Notes: generated from the letters alone by a model not told the origin. 64,000 bases of DNA from Aeoliella mucimassa (GCF_007748035.1 NZ_CP036278.1:992001-1056000); one strand, 5' to 3'. Counted from the stretch's first letter, positions 17,834 to 28,623 are shown. A program made the numbers and translations.

Positions 17834-19309
17834 CTACATAGCAGCCACAAAGATACCAAAGAACATCAATAGAGTGCCACCAAGATTGATGAGGAAGGGT
17901 TTGCTGGCTTCCTCCCAGTGCGTGATGATAAATACAAGACCAGCAAATGGCACGAACATGCATGCCAGTAGCCAGACGATACTCTCCTGGGCGGCGACAA
18001 CCAGTGTCCAGATACCGCCGACAGCAGAGATTAAAAGTCCAGCATACATGAGGAGCACGCCGAACGCATTGGGGCCACCACTGCCGCGTGCGGATGCATT
18101 CGCCCCGTAAGTCGACGACGACAAAGCGGCTTGGTTGCTACGCGAAGCATTGCTGCTGCGATAGCTGTTGTCTGCCATGCTCGGCGAGGAGGCGAGGGTG
18201 GGATCGGTGTCGTAAGAGTCTTCTGCATTGGCCGATTCCTCCAAGCGAGCCGCCCGCTCTAAGTCGTCTTGCTTCTTCTGTTCGAGTCCCGCCATCTGCT
18301 TGGCGCGGGCTTCGGCGATGCGGCTGGCGACTTCATCCTGTTCGGCAGGCGAGTTGTTTGCCATCATGCCTTCTTCGTCGCCAGAACCAAGGCCAGGATT
18401 CATCCGACCGGTAATCGAATCGTGGGCCGAATCGAATTGGCTGCCACCAGCGGTCATCGGTTGGTTACCAAACTGGGGGGGGCTCATCCGCCCGCCGCCG
18501 GGATTGTTCTCGGCTACCATCCTGGGATCAACCGCATTGGGATCGGGCATCAACGACTCCATTACCCACTGCTGATCTTCGAACGAGAAGTCGGTAAGCG
18601 GCACCCGCCATTCGCGGTTCTTAAAAAACAGCACAACGTTCGGGCCATCGAGGCCACGGAACTCGGCGCTGATGGTTTTGTAATTATTGTCGGTCCAGTC
18701 TCGCACGGTACCGATGTTACGGATTGGAATTTCACCGGGTCGCATCCCACTGGGGTTCACACCGGCGGGCGCCCCTTCGGCAGGATTCATGCCAGCTGGA
18801 TTCATCCCCGAGGGCGACATACCATCCTCAAGCATTTCGCGGCCGCCCCCCAACGTGGGGTCCCACTCTCGGTTCTCGTCCTCGTTGCTCGAGGTGCTGA
18901 AGACCTCGGCGAGCAAGGCTCGATCCGAGTCGGCGAGTTCGTCGAGCGACCACTCGACATCCACTTCGCTCTCTCGCGTCTTCATCACGAGCACATCTTC
19001 GGAGAACGACTCGAGCTTGGCCCGCTGAGTCGTGTTGTCGGCCATGGTCCATTCGCGCCAGCGAATTAGCTCGCGAACTTTTTTAATCCACTCTTTGTCT
19101 TCTTCGCTCAAGCGAGAAATCGGCGCCCGGATTTCAGTGCCGTTGTCGTCGAGAATCGCGGTACCACCACTGATGCGTTTGAGCGTGGCATCCAGGGTTT
19201 GCCCTTCGTCGTTGGTCCACGTTCGCAGGGGGTAATCATCGGCTACAGCGCAGGCATTCAACTCTAGCACTAAGAAGAGTGCCGCTACTAGAACTCTGTT
19301 GCCATGCAT
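17834..19309 (-). CDS. SHD1-domain protein with C-terminal membrane segments
   Basis: 491 residues with a GGGAGGA ribosome site and a signal peptide (VLVAALFLVLELNACAVA). Three SHD1-like units are visible: RTWTNDEGQTLDATLKRISG (about residue 29), REWTMADNTTQRAKLE (about 85) and RDWTDNNYKTISAEFRGLDG (about 205). Methionine- and glycine-rich linkers separate them, followed by a coiled, charged stretch and about three membrane helices at the end. SHD1 is an eukaryote-associated protein-binding module that is expanded in planctomycetes. Probably an envelope scaffold; role inferred. Confidence 0.75.
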   Translation of the reverse strand: MHGNRVLVAALFLVLELNACAVADDYPLRTWTNDEGQTLDATLKRISGGTAILDDNGTEIRAPISRLSEEDKEWIKKVRELIRWREWTMADNTTQRAKLESFSEDVLVMKTRESEVDVEWSLDELADSDRALLAEVFSTSSNEDENREWDPTLGGGREMLEDGMSPSGMNPAGMNPAEGAPAGVNPSGMRPGEIPIRNIGTVRDWTDNNYKTISAEFRGLDGPNVVLFFKNREWRVPLTDFSFEDQQWVMESLMPDPNAVDPRMVAENNPGGGRMSPPQFGNQPMTAGGSQFDSAHDSITGRMNPGLGSGDEEGMMANNSPAEQDEVASRIAEARAKQMAGLEQKKQDDLERAARLEESANAEDSYDTDPTLASSPSMADNSYRSSNASRSNQAALSSSTYGANASARGSGGPNAFGVLLMYAGLLISAVGGIWTLVVAAQESIVWLLACMFVPFAGLVFIITHWEEASKPFLINLGGTLLMFFGIFVAAM

Positions 19310-19552
19310 GGCAAACCATCCTCCCCATCAGAGCGCGTAAGATCTCGCCCCCAGGGATCTCCTGGGAAATCCTGTTGGTCTCACTCCATTATCGAAAAGC
19401 ACGTGCGATCCTTGCGATCGGCAATCGTGAGCTGCGAACACTCCTCTCCCGAGCCATTATCTTAGCAGACTCGGTTAGCCGATGCTGCACTGTTTTCGCC
19501 GCGGCCGCGCAATTATTGGGAGTTTCTCTGTCCCCTGATTAGGGTGTAACTG

Positions 19553-20176
19553 CTAGTTCTCGCGATTCTCGTAGACTGCGTGTAGCAATTCCTCGACGTT
19601 TTTGAACTTCTTCTTGCGGCCCATCACCTCGTCGAGCTTCCGACGAGCATCGGCCTCGCTGTGCCCCAGCGCCCGGAGGGTTTCGAAGGCCTCGCTGGCG
19701 AGATCCCGCTCGAGGGGGGCGAGGTCGGGCGTTTCGCGGCCGATGAGCAGCGCGAACTTCGGCACTTTGCGGCGCAGCTTGGCGATCACCCGCTCGGCGG
19801 TCGCCGGACCGATGCCAGGCAGGGCGGCAAGCCCCTTGGCGTCCTGGTCTTCGATCAGCGCGGCCACTTCCTGTACCGGGCGGACCATCGCCCGCAGAGC
19901 CTTCTTCACGCCGACCCCGTCGACCTGGCAGAACAGCTCGAAGAACTCCCGCTCGATGCTCGAGGTGAAGCCAATCATCCGCGGCGTCAGCCGCCCGCGA
20001 GTCGGATCGCCCTCGAAGTACTCGATGGTGTACAGTGAAGTCTCCTTGCCGATCTTGTCCTGCAAGTGCCGACGAGTGAATTCGGGGATGAAGATCTCGT
20101 GTTCATACGGCCCAACGGACAAGGTCAAAGCATCGCCGGCCAGCGATATCAGTCGTCCAGTGACTTTGGTAATCAT
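19553..20176 (-). CDS. ruvA: Holliday junction-binding protein RuvA
   Basis: 207 residues. OB-fold N-terminus (MITKVTGRLISLAGDALTL), then helix-hairpin-helix motifs VDGVGVKKALRAMV and LPGIGPATAERVIAKLR, and a C-terminal domain RALGHSEADARRKLDEV that contacts RuvB. It holds the four-way junction open for RuvB. The gene lies downstream of ruvC but a toxin-antitoxin pair is wedged between them. Length is usual for RuvA. Confidence 0.95.
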   Translation of the reverse strand: MITKVTGRLISLAGDALTLSVGPYEHEIFIPEFTRRHLQDKIGKETSLYTIEYFEGDPTRGRLTPRMIGFTSSIEREFFELFCQVDGVGVKKALRAMVRPVQEVAALIEDQDAKGLAALPGIGPATAERVIAKLRRKVPKFALLIGRETPDLAPLERDLASEAFETLRALGHSEADARRKLDEVMGRKKKFKNVEELLHAVYENREN

Positions 20177-20217
20177 GAGGGGGAGGATTCAGGAGTTGGG
20201 ATTCAGGAGGGAGTAAA

Positions 20218-20604
20218 CTATTTCGGCAGTTTAGGACGCTGTCCTAATGGAAGACTGCGGACACGGATAGCATTCGAAGTAACAGAAACAGCAGCACCTT
20301 GTTGGATATCTTTCTCAGTCAAGGCGACCACCTGAAGAATGATGTTGGCAATCTCCGGACCTTTGAGCCCTTCTATTCGGATGCGAATAACAGATGGTGA
20401 TGTAGACGCTCCTGCAGCCAACAGAGCATGAAAGTCGGCATCTAAAGTAACTACCACCCGCTCTGAATCAATGGCCAGTTTTAGAATGGTTTCATCGGTG
20501 GCTCTTGATTGACCCAAATCAGCAACGTGTACAGCGTCGTGACCAGCCAACTGCAAATGGCTAATGGCACTTCTTGGCAAACCTTGATCGAGAAGAAAGT
20601 TCAT
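20218..20604 (-). CDS. DUF5615 PIN-like toxin
   Basis: 128 residues. The first motif NFLLDQGLP, followed by GHDAVHVADLG and VVVTLDADFHALL, is the DUF5615 pattern, related to PIN nucleases with acidic active-site residues (D6, D53 and D55). It lies 7 bases after the DUF433 antitoxin gene. RNA cleavage is expected by family analogy but not shown. Start ATG at 20604 fits this spacing. Confidence 0.8.
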   Translation of the reverse strand: MNFLLDQGLPRSAISHLQLAGHDAVHVADLGQSRATDETILKLAIDSERVVVTLDADFHALLAAGASTSPSVIRIRIEGLKGPEIANIILQVVALTEKDIQQGAAVSVTSNAIRVRSLPLGQRPKLPK

Positions 20605-20611
20605 TGGACTG

Positions 20612-20836
20612 TCAGTTCAATTCCAAAACTCGATCGTCAAGGCTTGCGGCGGCATACTCCAATGCTTGCTTAATGTCTTGGTCCTCAAGCTCTGGGTATT
20701 CTTGTGCCAACTCATTGCGATCGGAATAGGTCGCCAGGGCTTCGAGCACTCGTCGTACCGTAAGCCTCATTCCACGGATACACGGTTGTCCCGACATAAC
20801 GGTGGGATCGACGGTAATGCGATCAAAATTTGTCAT
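20612..20836 (-). CDS. DUF433 antitoxin
   Basis: 74 residues. RITVDPTVMSGQPCIRGMRLTV and EYPELEDQDIKQALEYAA are typical of DUF433, a helix-turn-helix-like antitoxin that usually precedes DUF5615 toxins. The toxin follows after a 7-base gap. The unit lies between ruvC (20927) and ruvA (20176), both essential-type genes in the same direction, so it may have been inserted into an old ruvC-ruvA operon. Confidence 0.82.
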   Translation of the reverse strand: MTNFDRITVDPTVMSGQPCIRGMRLTVRRVLEALATYSDRNELAQEYPELEDQDIKQALEYAAASLDDRVLELN

Positions 20837-20926
20837 GCAAATCGTCCTATAATGAAGTTATCCGTCGGAAAGATCCTACTCCTAGCCGGACCGCCACGCG
20901 GTCCGCGTTCTCAGGAAGCCATAGGG

Positions 20927-21448
20927 TCAGCTGCTCCCCTTCTTTCCTTGACTAACTAGCGACATCGGCCCACCTTCTAAGAACCAATGCGTCATCGCAA
21001 TTGCCAGTGCGTCGGCCACGTCGGCCGGTTCTGGGGGGCCAGCCAGTCCGAGTTCGCGGGCGATGGCTTGTTGCATTTGACTCTTCGGTGCGCGGCCGTT
21101 GCCGGTGAGCGTTTTCTTGATCTGCGTCGCCGCGTAGTGTTTTACATTCACGTCGCCGAGTTGCGCGGCCAGGATGATCGCCCCGCGGGCGTGGCCCATC
21201 AGGATGGCGGTCTTGGGGCGGTCGTAGTGCGAGTAAAGTTCCTCGATGGCCATCACCGCAGGCGCGTGCGACTCGATTACTTCGGTCACGCCGCGGTAGA
21301 CCTCGGCCACCCGCTCGGCGAGCGACTTGTTCGACGAACTCCCGCCCCGCACCACGCCGGCCTCGACCAGCCGCACTCGCCGGCCAGCGACTTCAATCAC
21401 TCCGTAGCCGGTGATGTTGAGCCCAGGATCGATGCCGAGGATTTTCAT
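20927..21448 (-). CDS. ruvC: Crossover junction endonuclease RuvC
   Basis: 173 residues. The acidic active site is complete: GIDPG (D7), AIEELY (E about 68) and the C-terminal ADVADALAIA. It resolves Holliday junctions as a dimer after RuvAB. Its ATG overlaps the cysS stop by one base (TAATG), so translation is probably coupled to cysS, and cysS-ruvC likely form an operon. The longer upstream frame is only a cysS shadow. Confidence 0.95.
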   Translation of the reverse strand: MKILGIDPGLNITGYGVIEVAGRRVRLVEAGVVRGGSSSNKSLAERVAEVYRGVTEVIESHAPAVMAIEELYSHYDRPKTAILMGHARGAIILAAQLGDVNVKHYAATQIKKTLTGNGRAPKSQMQQAIARELGLAGPPEPADVADALAIAMTHWFLEGGPMSLVSQGKKGSS

Positions 21449-23199
21449 TACGTGCGGGTCCACTCGGTGCCGCCGGCGCGGTCTTCCAGGGCGACGCCGA
21501 GCGCTTGCAGGCGGTCGCGGATGGCGTCGGACGTGGTGAAGTCCTTGTTCGCTCGCGAAGTCTGTCGCAGTTCGATGAGCATCTGCATGACCCCTTCGAG
21601 CGAGCCATCGTTGCCGCCGGTCCACTCGGTGCCGCCAGCCCGATCTTCGAGCACGATGCCGGTGGGGGCCAGGCCGTCGCGAATTGCATCGGCCGTGGCA
21701 AAGTTCTTGGCCGCCCGCGATTCGGCACGCAGGTCGATCACCAGTTGCATGACCTGGCCAAGCAGTTCGTCGGAGCTGCCGGCCGCGTTAGGTGGTGCCA
21801 AAAACAGGCCCAGCGTGTTGGCTAGCTCTTTGATGGTTTCCATCAACAGGCCGAGCGCGGCAATGTTGGCCGCGTCGCCGCGCCCGTTGCCTTCGAGGTC
21901 GGCTTCGTCGCAGAACTTGTTGATCAGCTTCGCGAGTTCAAACAACTCGGCGATCGCACCGCCGGTGTTGAAGTCATCGTCCATGGCAGTCAGGAACTTG
22001 TCCTTGTGCTTCTGGGCTTCGGTGAGCACCGGAGCCTGACCTGCAGCAATGGAGGTCGCCCCGCGATGCGTCGGCGCGGTCAATGCGTAGAAGTCGGTGG
22101 TGGTGATCCGCTTGTATCGCTTGATCAAACGATAGAACGTCTCAAGCCCGATGGCCGCCTCTTCAATTGCTTCTTCGCTAAAGAGCACGGTGCTGCGATA
22201 GTGAGTGCGGAGTAGGAAGAAGCGAATCCGCTCGCCACCTTGGCGGCCGATCAGGTCCTGTAGACCGCCGGCACCCGCGCTACGACTCATCTTGCCACCG
22301 GCTTCGCCTGCGGGCTGCGGGGCGTCGTCGCGATCGTTCTTGCCACCGATCTTGCCAGCCGCAGAATCCTTACGCAACAAACCATTGTGGGCCCAGTACT
22401 TGACCATCGGCTTGCTGTGGCAGCATTCGCTTTGGGCGAGTTCGTTCTCGTGGTGAGGGAACACCAGGTCGAGGCCGCCGCCGTGGATGTCGAACGTTTC
22501 GCCCAGCAGTTTCTTGCTCATCGCCGAGCACTCGATGTGCCAGCCCGGGCGGCCTTTGCCCCAGGGACTGTCCCAGCTTGGTTCATCAGGCTTGGCCGAT
22601 TTCCAAAGCGCAAAGTCGGCAGTGCTTCGCTTGCGCTCGGCCGCTCCGCCACCGTCGCCTTGCATGCCTTCGACGGTGCGGTTCGACAGCTTGCCGTACC
22701 CGCGATCCTTGGCGACGTCGAAGTACACATCGCCTTGCGACTCGTAGGCGAAGCCTTGCTCGATGAGCGACTCGACCAGCCCGATGATGTCGCCCATGCA
22801 GTCGGTCGCCCGCGGGAACTCGTCGATCTGATCGACCCCGAGGGCAGCGAGGTTGCGGTTGTAGTCGGCAATGTTCTCTTCGGCCACTTCGAGCATGCTG
22901 ATGCCGCGCTCGTTGGCCTTCTTGATCAGTTTGTCGTCGACGTCGGTGATGTTCACCACCCACGTGACGTCGTAGCCGCAGTAGGTGAGGTACCGCTTGA
23001 TGCAGTCGAAGATTACCGGGCCGACCATGTGGCCGATGTGGGCCTCGGCGTAGACCGTGGGACCGCACAGGTAGATGCCTACCTTGCCGGGTACGACGGG
23101 CTCGAACGGCTCCTTCTTCTTCGAGAGCGTGTTGTAGATCTGCAGCGTGGGGTGGGCAGCGGTGCTAGCGGCGGTCATAGTTTCGGTGGCGGTACTCAT
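21448..23199 (-). CDS. cysS: Cysteinyl-tRNA synthetase with duplicated C-terminal module
   Basis: 583 residues, longer than the usual 460-500. Class I motifs are present: AEAHIGHMVG (HIGH), KMSRSAGAGG (KMSKS), and zinc ligands LCGPTVY, HIECSAM and HHENE. A roughly 20-residue Gly/Lys-rich insertion (GKIGGKNDRDDAPQPAGEAG) precedes KMSKS. The last about 105 residues are two copies of the same C-terminal unit, the first with IDLRAESRAAKNFATADAIR, the second with IELRQTSRANKDFTTSDAIR; both end EDRAGGTEWT. Charges tRNA-Cys. The ruvC start overlaps its stop. Confidence 0.93.
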   Translation of the reverse strand: MSTATETMTAASTAAHPTLQIYNTLSKKKEPFEPVVPGKVGIYLCGPTVYAEAHIGHMVGPVIFDCIKRYLTYCGYDVTWVVNITDVDDKLIKKANERGISMLEVAEENIADYNRNLAALGVDQIDEFPRATDCMGDIIGLVESLIEQGFAYESQGDVYFDVAKDRGYGKLSNRTVEGMQGDGGGAAERKRSTADFALWKSAKPDEPSWDSPWGKGRPGWHIECSAMSKKLLGETFDIHGGGLDLVFPHHENELAQSECCHSKPMVKYWAHNGLLRKDSAAGKIGGKNDRDDAPQPAGEAGGKMSRSAGAGGLQDLIGRQGGERIRFFLLRTHYRSTVLFSEEAIEEAAIGLETFYRLIKRYKRITTTDFYALTAPTHRGATSIAAGQAPVLTEAQKHKDKFLTAMDDDFNTGGAIAELFELAKLINKFCDEADLEGNGRGDAANIAALGLLMETIKELANTLGLFLAPPNAAGSSDELLGQVMQLVIDLRAESRAAKNFATADAIRDGLAPTGIVLEDRAGGTEWTGGNDGSLEGVMQMLIELRQTSRANKDFTTSDAIRDRLQALGVALEDRAGGTEWTRT

Positions 23200-23323
23200 C
23201 AGTCCGTGTTGAGTTCGAGCAGTGCAGGGGGAAATTGGCTCCTCTGGTCACAGCTCGTAGATTAAAGGCTTCCAGCATTGTAAGGAAAGAGCGAATGGGG
23301 GCGACCCGGGTAGGCGGGGGACG

Positions 23324-23815
23324 CTACGAAGTCGCTTTCGGTATTTTTTCGAGCAGCACGACCGCCCGGGCCTCGATCGACTCGCAGCGGCCAACGGGGC
23401 CGACTTCTTCGCCGGTTTTGGCTTTAATGCCGATATCCAGGGGATTTACCCGCAGCAGCCCCGCGATGCGATGCCGCATGGCGTCTTTGAAAGGGCTGAT
23501 TTTCGGGCGTTGGGCTGCTATCACGCAGTCGGCGTTCACCAGCTGGTAGCCGGCTTCGGTCACCTTGGCGTAGGCCGCGGTGAGAAACTCGGCCGAGTCC
23601 CGCCCGCGATTCTCGTCGGCGGTGTTGGGAAACAGCTGGCCGATATCGGGCAGGCCGGCCGCACCGAGCAGCGCGTCGGTCAGCGCGTGCAGCAGCACGT
23701 CGGCGTCGCTGTGCCCGACCAGGTGTTGGTCGTGCGGCACCTCGATGCCGCCGAGCACCAGCGGGCCGCCGGGGGCGGTGCGGTGAGTGTCGTCGCCTAA
23801 ACCAATGCGATACAC
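23324..23815 (-). CDS. ispF: 2-C-methyl-D-erythritol 2,4-cyclodiphosphate synthase
   Basis: 163 residues. The metal site is visible as GDDTHR, then the conserved HSDADVLLHALTDALLGA and DIGQLFP blocks, ending in the IKAKTGEEVGPVGRCESIEA motif. Cyclises CDP-methylerythritol phosphate in the MEP isoprenoid pathway. It lies 124 bases upstream of cysS in the same direction. No fusion to IspD is present. Confidence 0.95.
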   Translation of the reverse strand: MYRIGLGDDTHRTAPGGPLVLGGIEVPHDQHLVGHSDADVLLHALTDALLGAAGLPDIGQLFPNTADENRGRDSAEFLTAAYAKVTEAGYQLVNADCVIAAQRPKISPFKDAMRHRIAGLLRVNPLDIGIKAKTGEEVGPVGRCESIEARAVVLLEKIPKATS

Positions 23816-23908
23816 GGCAAAAACTCAGGGGTCTAATTGGGATAGCTCAGCACAGCGCGTGCTGGGTAGTCACTGCGGTGGCTGCCATCATAGAGCAGAA
23901 ACCGCGAA

Positions 23909-24625
23909 TCACGAAGTCGGATCGGCCTCGTAGGCCACGGCCTCGACGACCACGGTCACCGACTTCGACACGTTCGCGTCGAGTTCCACGTCGATCTGCA
24001 CGCCGTTGTGCAGGATCTGAACCACTTTGGTCGTGGCTGCGGGGCCTTCGATCACTTCGGCTTCCACCTGTGGGATCGTCGGAAACGGAGGGCAGAAGCC
24101 CAGGTAGAGTGTCACGTGCCGCTGGTCGGCGGCGATTTCGCCTCGCAGGGTCGCGTGGATGTACTCGCGGCCGTCCTTGTCGCGCATGCGAACGATGTGC
24201 TGCAGCACCACCTCGTCGTCGCGAGGTTCGTTGTCGTCGCCGGTCGAGGTCTTGAGCACCGGTACGTCGACCAGCGTCTCGTCCATGTCGGTTTGCGGCT
24301 CCGCCCGGTCAGCGGTCGAGTGCCAGATGGAACCAGCTGGCAACTCGGGCGTGCGGTCGGTTCGTAGGATGCCGCGCGGCAGCTCGGGCGTGCGGTCCAC
24401 CCAGGCGTAAATTTGCCCCGAGGCGGCCCTGCGGCTAGCGATTGCCAGCATCAGCAGGGCCGCCATCGTGGCAAGGGTGGACGGGATCAGCAGTGCGTGG
24501 GCACCGCCGAGCGTCAAGCAATAAGCCATCGCACTACCCAACAACATCAGCGCGGCATGCGACTGCCATCGAAGCGATGGGCATGCAAAAGGTTCCGCAG
24601 CAAGTTGTCGCGTGGCAGCGTTCAT
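23909..24625 (-). CDS. Two-TM membrane protein of unknown function
   Basis: 238 residues from the ATG at 24625 (MNAATRQLAAEPFACP). Two membrane helices (ALMLLGSAMAYCLTLGGAHALLI and LATMAALLMLAIA) precede a short repeated motif (DRTPELP twice) and a C-terminal soluble domain with TLYLGFCPPFPTIPQVEAEVIEG. Not recognised beyond resembling other planctomycete membrane proteins. The frame continues upstream to 24883 without support. Confidence 0.6.
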   Translation of the reverse strand: MNAATRQLAAEPFACPSLRWQSHAALMLLGSAMAYCLTLGGAHALLIPSTLATMAALLMLAIASRRAASGQIYAWVDRTPELPRGILRTDRTPELPAGSIWHSTADRAEPQTDMDETLVDVPVLKTSTGDDNEPRDDEVVLQHIVRMRDKDGREYIHATLRGEIAADQRHVTLYLGFCPPFPTIPQVEAEVIEGPAATTKVVQILHNGVQIDVELDANVSKSVTVVVEAVAYEADPTS

Positions 24626-24785
24626 CAAGCGGGCAGCATTGCTTGGGTAAGGGCATTGCCGACCCTTTTGTCCAGAAAAGTATGGAGAAAGGGCATCGTT
24701 AGCGCCGGCAATCCATCCCACCAATGTCGCAGCTGGAGTGGCCAATTTCAACCAATTTCTGATGAAATCGACTAACACCCCCGCT

Positions 24786-25985
<1,200 letters not shown>

Positions 25986-26848
25986 GACTGATTCTCCGCT
26001 TGTAAGAGTCAACAATTAAATCACTTGGTAAGCCCCAAAGTATAAAGAAGCCGCCAACGGCTTGGCAATGGTCCGCAAAGAAGGGGGAGGGGTGGTCGGC
26101 TGGGTGAAGTGGGGTGACTGGGTCGAGTTGGTCTCACCCTGGTCGGCGGCGTTGTGCCCCCACTTTCCCGGAATATCGATTGGTGGGGGCAATTCTTACG
26201 ACGACCCGGTCCACGGTAACTCACCACCAACGAACCACTTGCGACATCGACCGTCGACGTAAGTCCCATTTCCAAATGCCCCCTGGGGGCATAACGCCAA
26301 CCAGCGGCATTCGCGCCGCCCGACGTTATATAACGCCTGCGTATAGTTCACTCCTCCACTCATCGTTCTTCTGCGTACCGCTTTCATCATTCAACCTCCA
26401 TCATTCAACTTCCAACAACTAACCACTAACTTCCAACCAACAAACCTCCAACTCTCTTCATCCACCGCGACCACCCGCACCCCCTCTTGCCAGTCAGGTT
26501 GCTCTTGCCCGTCAGGTTACGGCGGACAGGAAGGGTGTCAAATGTTCAGTATCTATTAGAGCAAGTTCGCGGCCAGATGCAAGCAAAATATTTGGACACT
26601 TGGGCCCGCGCCGGAGAGTTCGGAGAGAAGGCGAATGCAGGGGGGCGGAGCACGCGAGGTCGAATTGGTTTGGCCTCGGACGGGCGCGGATGAACACGGA
26701 TGACTCGTGGGGTACTGCTCAAGTTACTCGCAGACCCACTGAATATTTACGTGATGAGCGTCAATGTCGTTGTGTTGCGTGGGAGGCCCACCTACCCGCC
26801 CAGATGGTGTAGGGTAGTCGAATGCATCACTTTCGTTGCTATCGCTTC
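25986..26848. other. Long intergenic region with a G-less tract
   Basis: About 860 bases between the metK start and the 3' end of the TPR protein gene. No coding frame is convincing. It holds an 86-base stretch (26381-26466) with no G on the plus strand, followed by a motif with two CGGATG copies (26687-26703). The metK promoter probably sits near 26000. Confidence 0.5.
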
Positions 26849-28444
26849 TCAATCCCGCAGTGCTGTCTTTTCTGCGGGATGGAGTTTCGCCTTGAAGTCT
26901 GCGAGTTTCTTCGTGATATCACCCTTTAAGCCTTCTGCTACTTTGAGGTTGCAGAAATCGCAAGGGTCTCGGGCAGCCTCCTGTTGCTGATACTCCAGGG
27001 TTGCAATCGCCAGCTCCAATTGTCCTTGTTTCGCATGATAATCGGCGAGGCAAAGAGCAATGGTAGAAGCAAGAGGATGGCCTGCGCCACACAACGCACG
27101 TGCTTCCTTAAGCGACTCCTGAAAGTAATGTTGTGCCGATGTTGGTTCGTCTGTGTAAGTCAACATCATCGCAGCACCAGCTATGGCATCCACATGTCGC
27201 AAGTGGAGTTCATTGCGTAGCGAAGTTTCCGCGCGCAAATAATGCGACGTTCGTTTTTCAACGGGACAATCCGTTGGGATATCGTCCATGTCGATGAGTG
27301 TCACCGACATCGGCACGGCGGAGGAAATGTTCGAGTCTGTTGTTGTTGGGATCGCTTTCAACAATTTTTCGACTTCGTCCACATGCCCCAGCTCATAGAG
27401 AGTGATCGCGGTGAGCACCATGTTCTCAGCCAGTTGCGGAGTGCGTGGTTTCTCCCTATTGCTGCAGAGCTGACTAGCCTTCTGTAGATGGTTTAAGGCT
27501 TTGTCGTATTTTTTGGCATCGATTGCGCAGCGTGCCGCAAGGATGCGCAGAAGCACGTCCTCCGAAGCGAATGAGAGTTCTTTGTTACCAGTTTCCTTCC
27601 GTAGGTATTTTCGAATCGCAATGCTTCGTTCAAAAATCTCCAATGCTTCATGCCATGAAGCACTCTCTGATAAAATGATCCCCTTCGTGGTAACGGCGTG
27701 ATCCATCACCATAAACTCCCAAGAGGGAGGATTCGTCTCTTCTAGTGGTCTAGGGAGGGCTTTGTATAGTCGCTTGTTGGCGGCCTTTAGTTTGCCGACG
27801 ATCGCTTCGCCGCGAGCAAGGTTCAATTGAACATCAAGGCTAAGGCTGTGGTAAGCTGTTGGACTCTCCCAATTGCAGTGGGAAGCGGCTAGCTCAAAAT
27901 CCTCCATGCCTTTCGCAAACTGGTACTTTGCAAAATGGACATGGCCTTGGAGACTGGCGAGTATCGCTTCGGCCCAGTTTCCCAAATCGTGGGGTACTTC
28001 CGCGGCACGATCTAGTGCCGCATCGGCCTGCTCGAAGTCGCCACGAATGAACTCGATATTCGCCTGCAAGAGATTGGAAAAGAATAGATCAATCGCTTCG
28101 CAAGAGCCGCGAGATGGATTGTTTTTGCGCAGTTCTTCAAACGACTCCAGGCCTGCCTCGACCGCTTCGAGATCTCCGGACTTGTAAGAAACGACAGCTT
28201 CCAATAGCTGCTCTGCTCTCTGTCGACAAGTTTCGTCTGAGCGTGTTCCGTCGATCAAATCCTTTTTAAGGTAGTCCTCTATTCGCATGGCTGCGGAAGG
28301 GAATAGAAAGAGATCCACGTCAGGTTTTTGTGCTTCTGGCTCCTCAGACCCTTGCGAACTGCTGGCAATACCGAATGCGACCACGAACATCGCGAGAAGT
28401 CTGAAAGTGGTAAATAGCCTGATCAGTAGTGTTGGTCTTGGCAT
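26849..28444 (-). CDS. Secreted or anchored TPR protein
   Basis: 531 residues from the ATG at 28444. An N-terminal membrane segment (FRLLAMFVVAFGIASSSQG) is followed by helical repeats of TPR type: AEAILASLQGHVHFAKYQFAKG, WHEALEIFERSIAIRKYLRK, and LADYHAKQGQLELAIATLEYQQ. A CDFCN cysteine pair lies near the end. Probably a periplasmic scaffold; no specific partner is suggested. Its start region extends upstream to 28558 without ribosome site. Confidence 0.7.
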   Translation of the reverse strand: MPRPTLLIRLFTTFRLLAMFVVAFGIASSSQGSEEPEAQKPDVDLFLFPSAAMRIEDYLKKDLIDGTRSDETCRQRAEQLLEAVVSYKSGDLEAVEAGLESFEELRKNNPSRGSCEAIDLFFSNLLQANIEFIRGDFEQADAALDRAAEVPHDLGNWAEAILASLQGHVHFAKYQFAKGMEDFELAASHCNWESPTAYHSLSLDVQLNLARGEAIVGKLKAANKRLYKALPRPLEETNPPSWEFMVMDHAVTTKGIILSESASWHEALEIFERSIAIRKYLRKETGNKELSFASEDVLLRILAARCAIDAKKYDKALNHLQKASQLCSNREKPRTPQLAENMVLTAITLYELGHVDEVEKLLKAIPTTTDSNISSAVPMSVTLIDMDDIPTDCPVEKRTSHYLRAETSLRNELHLRHVDAIAGAAMMLTYTDEPTSAQHYFQESLKEARALCGAGHPLASTIALCLADYHAKQGQLELAIATLEYQQQEAARDPCDFCNLKVAEGLKGDITKKLADFKAKLHPAEKTALRD

Positions 28445-28623
28445 GCTATGTTTCTGAGCGGATGTTGAAGAAACAATGCCTTTTTTATAACGAGTTGAGT
28501 GTGATCTAAGGAATAGCAGTCCTGGTTTTGCACTGTTTCTGCGTGAGGCTGCGAGCAATGATAGGGGCGAAACAGGACAGCATCAACAGTCGACCGGCGC
28601 GAGCTTGGGCCGCGTTGCGTGAA

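Noticed and set aside
25986-26200. SAM riboswitch before metK
   Set aside because: No SAM-I or SAM-II core was recognised and the leader up to the GTG start lacks the expected helices.
26021-26390. Short frames upstream of metK
   Set aside because: No motifs, no ribosome sites and skewed composition; more likely non-coding.
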